Source: AP-15 sp963845735 (GTDB lineage Bacteria; Pseudomonadota; Alphaproteobacteria; ATCC43930; CGMCC-115725). Taken from it: a stretch of 64,000 nt of DNA. Under the pieces are notes generated by a model that worked only from the letters and a program-made list of their open reading frames with translations, made no database searches and was not told the origin of the DNA. Positions 1 to 8,185 of this stretch are shown here, one piece after another. Made by a program: the position numbers and the translations under genes. Numbering within the stretch: the first letter of the stretch is position 1; each line of letters opens with the position of its first letter. The stretch spans positions 62,001-126,000 of the forward strand of contig CAWJTR010000038.1 in assembly GCA_963845735.1 (NCBI GenBank). The letters run 5' to 3'.

Positions 1-1
1 G

Positions 2-88
2 CTTGCGGATTGGCGCGCGGGCCGCAATGCGGTCTATCAGCTGGCGGCTCTGACGATCGGCGCGCGCCTCGCGGTCGCTGATGCATGA
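2..88 (+). CDS. 3' end of an unidentified CDS (truncated by window start)
   Basis: The second forward frame is open from the window edge to a TGA at 86-88 and reads 28 residues ending ...GARLAVADA. The composition is ordinary for coding DNA in this genome, and no better frame exists here. Too little is left to assign a family. Confidence 0.35.
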   Translation, partial: LADWRAGRNAVYQLAALTIGARLAVADA

Positions 89-121
89 CGGGCGGGGCTC
101 TCGCGGCTCCGCCTTTCAGCC

Positions 122-340
122 CTATCTTTCACTCGGTGCGCGATGACAAGGCCTCGGGTGGGTCGCCGAGCGGCTCCTTCTTTCGGCCGATAGCTGAGCG
201 CGCTCGCGCCGAAGTTCCTCCATGCGGGCCCGGATCGCTCGAAAGTCGTCGGCGGCGCGCGGCCGGATGCGCTCGCGGTGCAGCTCCTCCATGCGGGAGC
301 GGATCACCGGAAAATCGTCGGCGGCGCGCGGTGGGGACAT
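122..340 (-). CDS. small hypothetical protein with a duplicated charged motif
   Basis: This is a 72-residue protein starting at an ATG with an excellent ribosome-binding site (GGAGGAAAC directly upstream on the minus strand). Its first 45 residues contain two copies of one motif, RAADDFxxIRxRMEELxRER, about 24 residues apart; the underlying DNA is duplicated too (about 195-255 and 265-330). The C-terminal third is Arg/Ser-rich and has no visible motif. Short proteins with a single DDFxxIRxRMEEL segment are, from memory, common unannotated products in Rhodospirillales and Rhizobiales. Function is unknown; the motif probably forms a charged amphipathic helix. The strong RBS and repeat make it a credible gene. 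Confidence 0.6.
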   Translation of the reverse strand: MSPPRAADDFPVIRSRMEELHRERIRPRAADDFRAIRARMEELRRERAQLSAERRSRSATHPRPCHRAPSER

Positions 341-496
341 GTTTCCTCCGGTTCTCGTGATCTTGTGTTGATTAGTCGGCCGCCGTGATCGGCTTCAATC
401 AGAGACGGATCTTTGTTTTGACGTTGCCGACGCGCGGGCTAATCGGCCAGCAAATCTTGTCGTCGGCGGGGCAGGGCGCCAGCAGCGACTTCGACG

Positions 497-1333
497 TTAT
501 GGGGCACTATTTCCAATGTCAGCTATCTGCACCGGTTGGAGCAGCTCTGCGGCCTTGAGCTGGTCGTATTCGGCACGCACTGCTTCGGCGCCGTAAACGC
601 GTTCCAGCCGGCGCACCGTGAAATGGCCGCGCGCTAGGCCGTGGTACTGCTCGATAAAGGCAAGGTTGACCGCGGCCCCGCCGACGGCGCCGATAACTGC
701 CACTCTCTGGAACGTGAGCTTCTGAGAGACGACGGCGGTAAACCGGGCAACAATCGGCGCCAGAGCGCGATGCATCAGCGCGGAATTGCTGTGCGCGGCG
801 CCTTTGCGTACAAGCGTATCGGCGGCCAGCGCCAAACCGCGGGCGAGCAATACCCGCAACGCGAAATAGCCGCCCTCGGCACCGTCCGGCGCAGCGATCC
901 CGGTGTGCCCCAGCGCGAAGACTTCGAGACAGGCGAGCCGGGTGCGAGGATCGGCAAGGTCTTCGCCTTCTTCGCGGGCGATGACGGCGATCGTGCGCAG
1001 CATGATCGCGGTTGATACCGGCAACTCGACGGGCAGCGCGGCGAGGCCAAGGGCGCCGCCCACCGCTCCCGAAGCCGAGGCCAGTGCCGAATGCACGAGC
1101 CGTCCGGTGATGAACCGCTGGTCGCGCAGGCTGAACAGAGCGATGTCGAGCGCCCGCGTCAGGGCAGCCTCCGCCGCTTTGGCGACAATCGACGCGGCTG
1201 GGCCCGGCAATGCCCGCGCCACCCATTCTGCTGGCCGACCGGCGAGCGTCGTCATCTTGCCGGCGAACCCCGGCTCCTCAAGCCGCTTTATCGCCGCCGT
1301 CAGCGCAGCACGATCTACATCCGAGAAATCCAT
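497..1333 (-). CDS. EcsC family protein
   Basis: This 278-residue protein matches the EcsC family. There is an Ala-rich helical N-terminus, a Gly/Ala-rich central segment (about residues 85-115, ASGAVGGALGLAALPVELPV), then the conserved-looking ARTxLACLEVFALG-type stretch (about 135-150), and a C-terminal half with GAVGGAAVNLAFIEQYH (about 215-235), typical of family members. The family is named after Bacillus EcsC but its biochemical role is not established; the hydrophobic Gly-rich segments suggest membrane association. It is a single gene on the minus strand, not in an obvious operon. The ATG start at 1333 gives normal family length. Confidence 0.8.
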   Translation of the reverse strand: MDFSDVDRAALTAAIKRLEEPGFAGKMTTLAGRPAEWVARALPGPAASIVAKAAEAALTRALDIALFSLRDQRFITGRLVHSALASASGAVGGALGLAALPVELPVSTAIMLRTIAVIAREEGEDLADPRTRLACLEVFALGHTGIAAPDGAEGGYFALRVLLARGLALAADTLVRKGAAHSNSALMHRALAPIVARFTAVVSQKLTFQRVAVIGAVGGAAVNLAFIEQYHGLARGHFTVRRLERVYGAEAVRAEYDQLKAAELLQPVQIADIGNSAP

Positions 1334-1581
1334 GCGCCTCTAGCTTGCCCCGACCGCCCCGCTAAGCAAGACATCGGCGCATCGTGGTCAACCGAGCACC
1401 GCTAAACATTCGAAAAAGCCTCTGCCCTGCCCGTTTGGATCCAACCGATGTTGCCTCTTCTGGGAATCGGCGCTGGTCCGCCCCAGGCGTATCGGTGCGA
1501 TCGGCGTGATCGCGCCATGCGGGCAGGGACACCTCGAAAAACTCTCGGGCTTCCGTGCTGTCGGACAAAGGGGATCTGGCA

Positions 1582-1989
1582 CTAGGCTTTTTTCGGCGAC
1601 CAGCCATACGCCTTGGCGCAGGCGGCGCCCATCAGTACCGCCCGCTCGGTGTCGCTGAGGCGGTCAGTCTTCAGGAAGGGCTCCACGCCCTGCTCGTAGT
1701 TGACGACCGCAAACGCGCGCGTCCAGTCCGTGCCCCACAAGCAGCGCTCGAACCCCCAGGCGTCGAATATGCGGGCCAGCGGGTCCCAGATGTCCGGGAA
1801 CGGATAGGGCTCCTTCGACAGCGTGCAGGCGCCGGTGATCTTGATCACCGCATTCTTGCGCTTGGCGAGTTCCACGACTTTCGGAAGATCGACCCAGGGC
1901 AGCGGCGGCGCCGGCGGTACGCTCGGCTGCTGGATGCCCATATGGTCGATGATGAACCGCGCGTCGGGGTGGCGGTCGCTGCCGGCGAA
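1582..1989 (-). pseudogene. amidohydrolase (Amidohydro_2) C-terminal fragment
   Basis: The minus strand encodes about 135 residues of a metal-dependent amidohydrolase of the TIM-barrel Amidohydro_2 type: DARFIIDHMG, then VVELAKRKNAVIKITGA, then the signature FGxERCLWGTDW-like segment (GFERCLWGTDWTRAF), ending ...YGWSPKKA before a TAA/TAG-type stop at 1582. The N-terminal half of the barrel, with the HxH metal site, is missing. Homology stops at about 1985, where sequence of an IS66 transposase begins on the opposite strand, so the gene was cut by that insertion or by a later deletion. It should not make an active enzyme. Confidence 0.75.
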
Positions 1990-2322
1990 GCCGAACAGGA
2001 GAAGGCCAATCCGGCGCTGCGCCAGGCCCGTTCGGAGAAGCGGCGCGCCGGCCGCGGGGCGCTGCCGGAGCACCTGCCGCGGGTCGAAATCGTCATCGAA
2101 CCGGAAGACACCGCCTGCCCGTGCTGCGGCGGCACGATGCATGTGATCGGCGAAGATCGCTCGCAGCGGCTCGACGTCATCCCCGCGCAATACCAGGTGA
2201 TCGTCACCCGCCGGCCGAAATACGCCTGCCGCGCCTGCCAGGAAGCGGTGGTGCAGGCAGCGGCGCCGGCGCGGCTGATCGAAGGTGGCCTGCCGACCGA
2301 GCGGCTGGTCGCCCACGTCATA
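1990..2322 (+). mobile_element. IS66-family transposase (TnpC) remnant
   Basis: About 110 residues on the plus strand match the N-terminal/central part of IS66 TnpC. A basic segment (RRAGRGALPEHLPRVEIVIEPED) is followed by a zinc-ribbon-like CPCCGGTMHVIGED, LDVIPAQYQVIVTRRPKYACRAC, and LIEGGLPTERLVAHVI. Start and catalytic DDE portion are absent, and the frame leaves IS66 similarity near 2322. No flanking inverted repeats or target duplication are visible. It is a decayed fragment rather than a mobile copy, and it abuts the truncated amidohydrolase. Confidence 0.8.
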
Positions 2323-2560
2323 GGCCACGGAGCACTCGGCCATTATTTCTGCCCAATATCCCAGCGATTGCAACGCGCCGGGCGCCGTCGGACCCGTCAA
2401 AGCCCGCCGGCAGCTCGCCATGCCGCGCTGGGTTCGAAGCCTCTCCGTCCCGGCCATGCGCCGCTTCACGATCCCGCGCGAATTCGGGTCCAGGGATACC
2501 TTGGAGATACCTAGGCGCCGGCGACCTATGGGACGCTTCCCTCTAATCCCTTGAAAGTTA

Positions 2561-2635
2561 TGGTGGGCGCGACTGGGATTGAACCAGTGACCCCTACGAT
2601 GTCAACGTAGTGCTCTCCCGCTGAGCTACGCGCCC
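2561..2635 (-). tRNA. tRNA-Val (anticodon GAC)
   Basis: Read on the minus strand, the sequence folds as a full cloverleaf. The acceptor stem GGGCGCG (2635-2629) pairs with CGCGCCC (2571-2565). The D arm is GCTC...GAGC. The anticodon arm is CTACG-TTGACAT-CGTAG with anticodon GAC, and the T arm contains GGTTCAATCC. Discriminator A is at 2564 and the CCA end is encoded (2563-2561). GAC reads the GUC/GUU valine codons. The 3' end points toward the IS66 remnant, a typical integration side, but I see no att-like duplication. Confidence 0.95.
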
Positions 2636-2803
2636 TCGCTGTATCCGGGAGGCGGGTGTGTAGCGAAAATGCTGGATCGAGGCAAGCGCGGGCGCGGTTC
2701 CACGGGAAAGGGTGCGGGATGGAGATGCCGGCAGGCTACGATTTAATCATCGAATGCGACCTGATCGCGATACTCTCGCCGGATAGAATTTGAGAGGCGG
2801 GCG

Positions 2804-3163
2804 ATGCAGGGCCGAATAGTGCTGTTGTTGGCGGCGGCGCTGCTCATCGTCGGCGCGGGGTGGAGCGGGCTCCAGGCGGCGGGTTCCGGCAACTTAAGAA
2901 ACGATCGTCTGTTGGCGGCTCCGGAGGCGCAGCGGGCGCAGGCGCTCGGCAACAGCTTCCACCGAGGCTGCGTTGGGGTTGAGGCTTTCCCGATGGGCGT
3001 TACCGCGAGCGGCCGTGCGAAGGGCTATGCCTATTGGAGTGTTCGCTGCAAGAGCGGGAAGAGCTACGTCGTCCAGATCCCGCCCAACGTCAAAAGTCCG
3101 ATGATCGTAGCCGAATGCAGCGTGCTGAACGGCACCGGAAAGGAATGTTTCAAGAAGTTTTGA
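2804..3163 (+). CDS. exported hypothetical protein
   Basis: This is a 119-residue protein with a clear signal peptide: basic start MQGR, hydrophobic core IVLLLAAALLIVGAG, and likely cleavage near residues 26-30. The mature part has three Cys-containing segments (FHRGCVG, YWSVRCKSGKSY, VAECSVLNGTGKECFKKF). The pattern GYAYWSVRCKxGKSYVVQI and a C-terminal GKECFKKF recurs, from memory, in small periplasmic proteins of Rhodospirillales with no known function. The four Cys could form disulphides. It is followed by the convergent small lipoprotein gene. Start is ATG with a GAGAGG-type site upstream. Confidence 0.7.
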   Translation: MQGRIVLLLAAALLIVGAGWSGLQAAGSGNLRNDRLLAAPEAQRAQALGNSFHRGCVGVEAFPMGVTASGRAKGYAYWSVRCKSGKSYVVQIPPNVKSPMIVAECSVLNGTGKECFKKF

Positions 3164-3178
3164 GCGCCGCCGGCCAGT

Positions 3179-3364
3179 TCACCAGCGCATCGGCGTGCGA
3201 CAAACCGAATACCACAGACCGAGATTCTGATCCTTCCAGTGCGGATCCGCGCAGTTCTTCTGGACCATCGCGGCAGATTCGGTAGTATCCGCCGGCGCGA
3301 CCGAAGTCGAGTCGGAGCATGCGCTCAGAAGAACGGCGATCAGAGCCGCGATTGCCAACCTCAT
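3179..3364 (-). CDS. small lipoprotein
   Basis: This 61-residue protein begins with a lipoprotein signal (MRLAIAALIAVLLSAC) whose lipobox LSAC puts the lipidated Cys at residue 16. The mature 45 residues carry the motif CADPHWKDQNLGLWYSVC near the end, with two Cys flanking a Trp/Tyr-rich core. Similar short lipoproteins ending in NLGLWYxxCRxPxRW are, from memory, widespread but uncharacterised in alphaproteobacteria. It converges on the exported protein ending at 3163. Function is unknown; an envelope location is well supported by the lipobox. Confidence 0.65.
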   Translation of the reverse strand: MRLAIAALIAVLLSACSDSTSVAPADTTESAAMVQKNCADPHWKDQNLGLWYSVCRTPMRW

Positions 3365-3590
3365 CGGCGCGCCTCCGACACATCAAGACCAGACCGACCA
3401 GGGACGCCGCGTTCCGCCTGGTCCACGCCCGCGGCAGCGGCACAAACTTTTGGTCGGCGGTGCGGCAATTTCAAGGCAGTCGATCCCCACACGCCATCCT
3501 TCCGAAAGGGACGCTTTTGTGACGGCCGGTCAGGCGATGTAGAGTGACCCATCTGTCCCGAGGCCGGCTGAGTTGGCGGAGTGGAGCCTT

Positions 3591-4796
3591 ATGAAGAACG
3601 ACAACAGGCCGCGAAATTATCGCAAGGATACGTTGCTGACCCATCTCGGGCGCCATCCCGAGGCGCATAATGGCGCGGTCAATCCGCCGGTCTATCACGC
3701 CTCGACGATTCTCTCGGCGAATATGGCGGAGTGGGAGGCCAAGCGTGCGCCAGGGCAGCGCTTCGATGTGGTCCGCTACGGCCTGCTCGGCACGCCGACC
3801 ACCTTTGCCCTCGAAGAGGCTGTGGCCGCGATCGAAGGCGGCTATCGCGCAATGCTGATGTCCTCGGGCCTCGCTGCGGTCACCGCACCGCTGCAGGCCT
3901 GCCTCAAATGCGGCGACCATGTGCTGATGGTCGATTCGGTCTACGGGCCAGCGCGCAATTTCTGCGAGAAGGTGCTGACCCGCTGCGGCGTCGCCACGAC
4001 CTATTACGATCCGCTGATCGGCGAGGGCATCGCTCGGCTGATGCGTCCCAACACCAAGGTCGTCTATGTCGAATCGCCGGGTTCGCTGACCTTCGAGGTG
4101 CAGGATGTGCCGGCGATCGCCGAGGCGGCGCACGCCGCCGGCGCCAAGGTGCTGATGGACAACACCTGGGCCTCGCCGTGGCTGTTCCCGTCGTTCGAAC
4201 GCGGCGTCGACGTGTCGATCCATGCCGCGACCAAATACATCGTCGGCCATTCCGACGTGATGCTGGGCGCGGTCATCACCACCGAGGAGATGTACCTGCC
4301 GGTGCGCACGATGGCGGCCGATCTCGGCCATTGCGCCGGGCCGGACGACGCCTATTACGCGTTGCGCGGCCTGCGCACCTTGAGCGTGCGGCTCGAACGG
4401 CACCAGAAGAACGCGCTCAAAGTCGCGCGCTGGCTGCAGACCCGGCCCGAGGTGTCGCGCGTGCTCTACCCGGCCCTGCCTGAAGACCCCGGCCATGCCT
4501 TGTGGAAACGCGATTTCCTGGGCGCCAGCGGGCTGTTCGGCGTGGTGCTGAAGCCGGCGCCCAAAGAAGCGGTCTATGCACTGATCGACGCCCTCGACCT
4601 GTTCGGCATCGGCGCCAGTTGGGGCGGGTTCGAGAGCCTGATCCAGCCGACCACGCCCGCGCGCATCCGCAGCGCGACGCGCTGGGAGCCCGAAGGTCCG
4701 ACCCTGCGGCTTCATATCGGCCTCGAAGACCCACAAGACCTGATCGAAGACCTCGACCGCGGCTTCCACGCGCTGCGCAAAATCGCGGCGGCTTGA
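3591..4796 (+). CDS. metC: cystathionine beta-lyase (PLP enzyme of Cys/Met metabolism)
   Basis: The 401-residue protein belongs to the Cys/Met metabolism PLP-dependent family. Visible features are the N-terminal THLGRHPEAHNGAVNPPVYHAST, YGLLGTPTTFALEEA, the substrate/PLP loop SSGLAAVTAPL, DNTWASPWLFP, and the lysine that should carry PLP in HAATKYIVGHSD. C-terminal GASWGGFESL and IRLHIGLEDP-like segments (LRLHIGLEDPQDLI) are typical of MetC. The enzyme cleaves cystathionine to homocysteine, pyruvate and ammonia in the cytoplasm. I prefer the ATG at 3591 (GGAG sites at 3578 and 3583) over the TTG at 3573. It stands alone between a small lipoprotein and a vapC remnant. Cystathionine gamma-synthase-like roles are possible but the ASWGGFESL motif favours MetC. 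Confidence 0.88.
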   Translation: MKNDNRPRNYRKDTLLTHLGRHPEAHNGAVNPPVYHASTILSANMAEWEAKRAPGQRFDVVRYGLLGTPTTFALEEAVAAIEGGYRAMLMSSGLAAVTAPLQACLKCGDHVLMVDSVYGPARNFCEKVLTRCGVATTYYDPLIGEGIARLMRPNTKVVYVESPGSLTFEVQDVPAIAEAAHAAGAKVLMDNTWASPWLFPSFERGVDVSIHAATKYIVGHSDVMLGAVITTEEMYLPVRTMAADLGHCAGPDDAYYALRGLRTLSVRLERHQKNALKVARWLQTRPEVSRVLYPALPEDPGHALWKRDFLGASGLFGVVLKPAPKEAVYALIDALDLFGIGASWGGFESLIQPTTPARIRSATRWEPEGPTLRLHIGLEDPQDLIEDLDRGFHALRKIAAA

Positions 4797-4828
4797 CCAG
4801 CGTTGTGCTGCTAGCCGCCGGCGGAGGG

Positions 4829-4924
4829 ATGAGTGCCGCTCTGATGCTGCGCTTCATGCTCGACACCGACATCTGCATCTATGTGATCAAGACCCCGCCA
4901 GCCGGGTTGCCGAATTGGACATAG
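4829..4924 (+). pseudogene. truncated VapC-type PIN toxin
   Basis: A 31-residue ORF with a good RBS (GCGGAGGG) contains the diagnostic PIN-domain N-terminus LRFMLDTDICIYVIK, where the first catalytic Asp sits in the LDTD motif. It then runs through a few unrelated residues (TPPAGLPNWT) to a stop at 4922-4924. Intact VapC proteins are about 130 residues, so about three quarters of the domain is gone. No VapB antitoxin is visible upstream, where metC ends at 4796. It is a deletion scar of a toxin-antitoxin module, with the SPFH gene starting 13 bp downstream. Confidence 0.7.
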
Positions 4925-4937
4925 ATTCGGCCGTGTT

Positions 4938-5852
4938 ATGAGCCCCAACCCGATTTCACTGGCCCTAGTCGTCATTCTCGCCGGCCTCGGCGCGCTTGCG
5001 ATCCTGGCCGGATACGTCGTGCCGGGGGCAGTATTGATCGCCGCGGCCGTGATCGTGTTCACGGCACTCAAGATGGCGCAGCAATGGGAGCGGGCCGTCA
5101 TCTTGCGAGCCGGGAAATTCCTCGCGGTCAGAGGTCCGGGGCTGTTCGGGATCGTCCCGATTCTCGACAACATCGCCGCGGTCATCGACACCCGCCTGCG
5201 CACCACCCAGTTCATCGCCGAGCGGACGCTGACCAGGGATACCGTGCCGGTCGATGTCGATGCGATTATCTTCTGGATCGTCGTCGATGCGAAACGCGCC
5301 GCGCTCGAAGTCGTCAGTTACAGCGAGGCGATCGCCTGGACCGCACAGACCTCGTTGCGCGAGAGGATCGGCGCTGCCGACCTCGCCACGCTGCTGTCGA
5401 ACCGCAAAGCCATGGACGAAGACCTCCGCGACACCATCCATGCGAAAGCCGGAGATTGGGGAATAGAGGTCAGATCGGTTGAGATCCGCGATGTCAAGAT
5501 CCCGGTTGCCCTGCAGGATGCAATGAGCCGCCAGGCTCAGGCCGAGCGGGAGCGCCAGGCTCGCGTCATTCTCGGCACTGCCGAGGCGGAGATTGCCCAC
5601 AGTTTTGTCGAGGCTTCTCGGACCTATACGGACAACCCTGTCGCGCTCCATCTACGCGGCATGAACATGCTTTATGAGAGCGTCAAGGAACGCGGCAGCA
5701 CGATTATCGTGCCCAGCAGCGCCATCGACAGCATGAACCTTGGCGGCGTCGCCGGCATTACTGCGCTGGCGCAGGCGAAGAAAGTTACGGCACCGCATGA
5801 GGGTCCCGAGACCCCACCAGGGCCGTGGTCGCCGCCCACCGCTTCGACCCCT
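4938..5852 (+). CDS. SPFH/Band 7 (stomatin/slipin-like) membrane protein
   Basis: The protein starts with two adjacent hydrophobic segments (about residues 6-45), then an SPFH/PHB domain: QQWERAVILRAGKFLAVRGPGLFGIVPILD, then VDVDAIIFWIVVDAKRA, TSLRERIGAADLATLLSNR, and GIEVRSVEIRDVKIPVALQDAMSRQAQAERERQARVI. These are typical slipin signatures with a coiled coil near residue 200. Such proteins assemble into membrane microdomain scaffolds and are often linked to NfeD-type proteases, none of which is nearby. The family-like part ends near residue 285. The nominal frame then continues to 6329, but only because it reads antisense through ruvX. A neighbouring frame stops at 5850-5852, so I place the end there, assuming one frameshift near 5800; the exact end is uncertain. 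Confidence 0.75.
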
Positions 5853-6335
5853 AGCGCGAGCCTCGGATGCTCCCAAAGCCGAGGAAATCGAGGCAGCCTT
5901 GCAGGATATAGGCGGCGGCGACGCGGTCGACGATTTCGGATCGCCGTCGTGCGAGTCATGTCGGCAGCGATCATCTCGCGCTCAACGGCTGCGGTAGACA
6001 GCCGCTCGTCCCAGAATGCCACCGGCAGATCGCGCAGGGCCAAGAGGTTGCGGGCGAACTGGCGCACCGACTGGGTGCGCGGCCCGTCACCGCCGGCGAG
6101 GGTCAGCGGCAGGCCGACGACAAGGCCGCCGACCCTGTGGGTGTCGATCAATGCGAACAGCCGCGCCATGTCGTCGCGAAAGCGCCGCCGCCGGATCGTG
6201 TCGAGCGGGGTGGCGATGATGCAGGCGCGTGTCGGAGAGCGCGAAGCCGATCGTCTTGGTGCCGACATCGAGGCCCATCAGCCGTGCACCGGCCGGCACG
6301 GCCTCGCGCAGCGCCGCGGGGTCGGCTAGAATCAT
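5851..6335 (-). CDS. ruvX: putative pre-16S rRNA nuclease / RuvX-YqgF (two apparent frameshifts)
   Basis: The YqgF/RuvX RNase H-fold protein is spread over three minus-strand frames. The start at 6335 gives LMGLDVGTKTIGFALSDTR with the first catalytic Asp. A +1 shift near 6222 continues IIATPLDTIRRRRF ... VGGLVVGLPLTLAGGDGPRTQSVRQFA ... LPVAFWDERLSTAAVEREMI, which holds the conserved GLP and E-R motifs. A second shift near 5915 gives EIVDRVAAAYILQGCLDFL with the last Asp, ending at 5851. The combined length of about 161 residues is normal. YqgF is involved in 16S rRNA 5' processing and is usually essential, so sequencing indels are more likely than gene loss. Confidence 0.8.
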
Positions 6336-6392
6336 GACGGACAGTACCCTATTTTACGCGTGCCGGGCGCGGGTTGCGGAGACGATCGAATC

Positions 6393-6683
6393 ATGGCGTT
6401 GGATAAGGCCACGGTGGCCCATATCGCCGCGCTGGCGCGGATCAGGCTTTCCGAAGCCGAGCTTGAACCGCTTGCGAGTGAGCTGTCGCAGATCCTGACC
6501 TGGGTCGAGCAGTTGAACGAGGTCGACACGACCGATGTCGCCCCGATGGCGAGCGTCGCTGCAAGCGGCCTGCCGATGCGCGAGGATCGGGTGACCGACG
6601 GCGATTGCCGCGAGGCGATCCTCGGCAACGCACCGGGCGGGGCTGCACGGGGATTTTTCGCCGTGCCGAAGGTGATCGAGTGA
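6393..6683 (+). CDS. gatC: aspartyl/glutamyl-tRNA(Asn/Gln) amidotransferase subunit C
   Basis: The 96-residue protein is a complete GatC: MALDKATVAHIAALARIRLSE, ELSQILTWVEQLNEVDTTDVAPMASV, then LPMREDRVTDG and the C-terminal PGGAARGFFAVPKVIE. GatC wraps around GatA and bridges it to GatB in the complex that converts Glu-tRNA(Gln) and Asp-tRNA(Asn) to the amidated forms. Start is the ATG at 6393; the codons upstream in the same frame lack family similarity. The stop overlaps the gatA GTG start (GTGA), indicating translational coupling in a gatCAB operon. Confidence 0.93.
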   Translation: MALDKATVAHIAALARIRLSEAELEPLASELSQILTWVEQLNEVDTTDVAPMASVAASGLPMREDRVTDGDCREAILGNAPGGAARGFFAVPKVIE

Positions 6684-8185
6684 CCGGCTCCTTGACCTCT
6701 CTGACCCTCGCCGAGGCACGCGACGGCCTCGCGCGAAAGGCCTTCTCTGCGCGTGAATTGACCGAAAGCTATATTGCCGCGGTCGAGGCGGCGCGACCGT
6801 TGAACGCCTTTATCACTGAGACGCCGGAGCAGGCCCTGGCCATGGCCGAAGCCTCGGACCAGCGCTTGGCGCGCGGTGAGGCCCGGCCGCTTGACGGCAT
6901 CCCGATCGCGGTCAAGGACCTCTATTGCACAAAGGGCGTGCTGACGACCGCGGGGTCGCACATCCTCGACGGGTTTCGCCCGCCCTACGAATTGACCGTG
7001 ACGGAAAAGTTGTGGCGGGCCGGCGCGGTCATGCTCGGCAAGGCCAATCTCGACGAGTTCGCGATGGGCTCGTCGAGCACGACGAGCTATTACGGGCCGG
7101 TCGAGAACCCGTGGCGTCGGAGCTCTAAGCGCCATCTAGGGGATAATCTGCCCCTGGTGGCGGGCGGCTCATCGGGCGGCTCGGCGGCGGCGGTCGCGGC
7201 GCACGCGGCGGTGGCGGCGACCGGCACCGATACCGGCGGCTCGATCCGTCAGCCGGCGAGCTTCTGCGGCATCGTCGGTTTGAAGCCGACCTATGGCCGT
7301 TGCTCGCGCTGGGGGGTCGTCGCCTATGCCTCCTCGCTCGACCATCCGGGACCGATGACCCGCACGGTGCGCGATGCGGCGATCATGCTGCGGGCCATGG
7401 CGGGGCACGACCCTCGGGACTCGACCTCGGCACTGCTGCCCGTGCCGGATTACGAGGCCGCGATGACCGGCGACATTCGGGGCCTGCGGATCGGTATCCC
7501 GCGCGAATACCGCGCCGACAGCATGCCGCAGGAGATCGAGGCGTTGTGGCGTCAGGGCGCAGATCGGCTGCGCGAAGCTGGCGCCGAACCGGTCGAGGTG
7601 TCACTGCCGCACACCAAGTACGCATTGCCGGCCTATTACATCATCGCCCCGGCGGAGGCCTCCTCGAACCTCGCCCGTTACGACGGCGTGCGCTTTGGAC
7701 TTCGGGTCGACGGGGCGAGCCTCGACGAAATGTACGAGCTGACACGCGCTGCGGGCTTTGGCGCCGAGGTACGCCGCCGTGTGCTGATCGGCACCTATGT
7801 CCTGTCGGCCGGCTATTACGACGCCTATTACCTGAAGGCGCAGCGGGTGCGCGCCCTGATCGCCCAGGATTTTACCACGAGCGTTCGAGCGGGTCGACTG
7901 CATCCTGGCGCCGACTGCGCCCTCGGCCGCCTTTGCTATAGGCGAGAACAGCGACGACCCGATCGCGATGTATCTAAACGATGTGTTTACCGTACCGGCG
8001 AACCTCGCCGGATTGCCGGCGATCTCGGTCCCGGCCGGGCTGTCCGCCGACGGCCTGCCGCTCGGCCTGCAAATCATCGGCCGTGCCTTTGACGAGGAAG
8101 GGCGTGTTGCGCGTCGCCGAAGTGCTGGAACGCGCTGCGCAATTCCACCATTTGCCGGGCTTTATCGCGGGAGGGCCGCCGATGA
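6680..8185 (+). CDS. gatA: aspartyl/glutamyl-tRNA(Asn/Gln) amidotransferase subunit A (frameshifted)
   Basis: This is the amidase-signature subunit that releases ammonia from glutamine. Visible are the catalytic Lys in GIPIAVKDLYCTKG, the Gly/Ser-rich signature VAGGSSGGSAAAVAA, the second Ser in GTDTGGSIRQPASF, and GLKPTYGRCSRWGVVAYASSLDHPGP. The GTG start overlaps gatC. After about residue 400 the frame breaks near 7885 (an extra base before the FERVDCILAPTAPSAAFAIGE region). It breaks again near 8096, between RAFDEEG and VLRVAEVLERAA. A third shift is implied before a TGA at 8183-8185 that overlaps the gatB ATG. The gene is essential where GlnRS/AsnRS are absent, so these are probably sequence errors. 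Confidence 0.9.

Noticed and set aside
3471..4769. 432-codon minus-strand open frame
   Set aside because: It is antisense to metC, whose PLP motifs are unambiguous.
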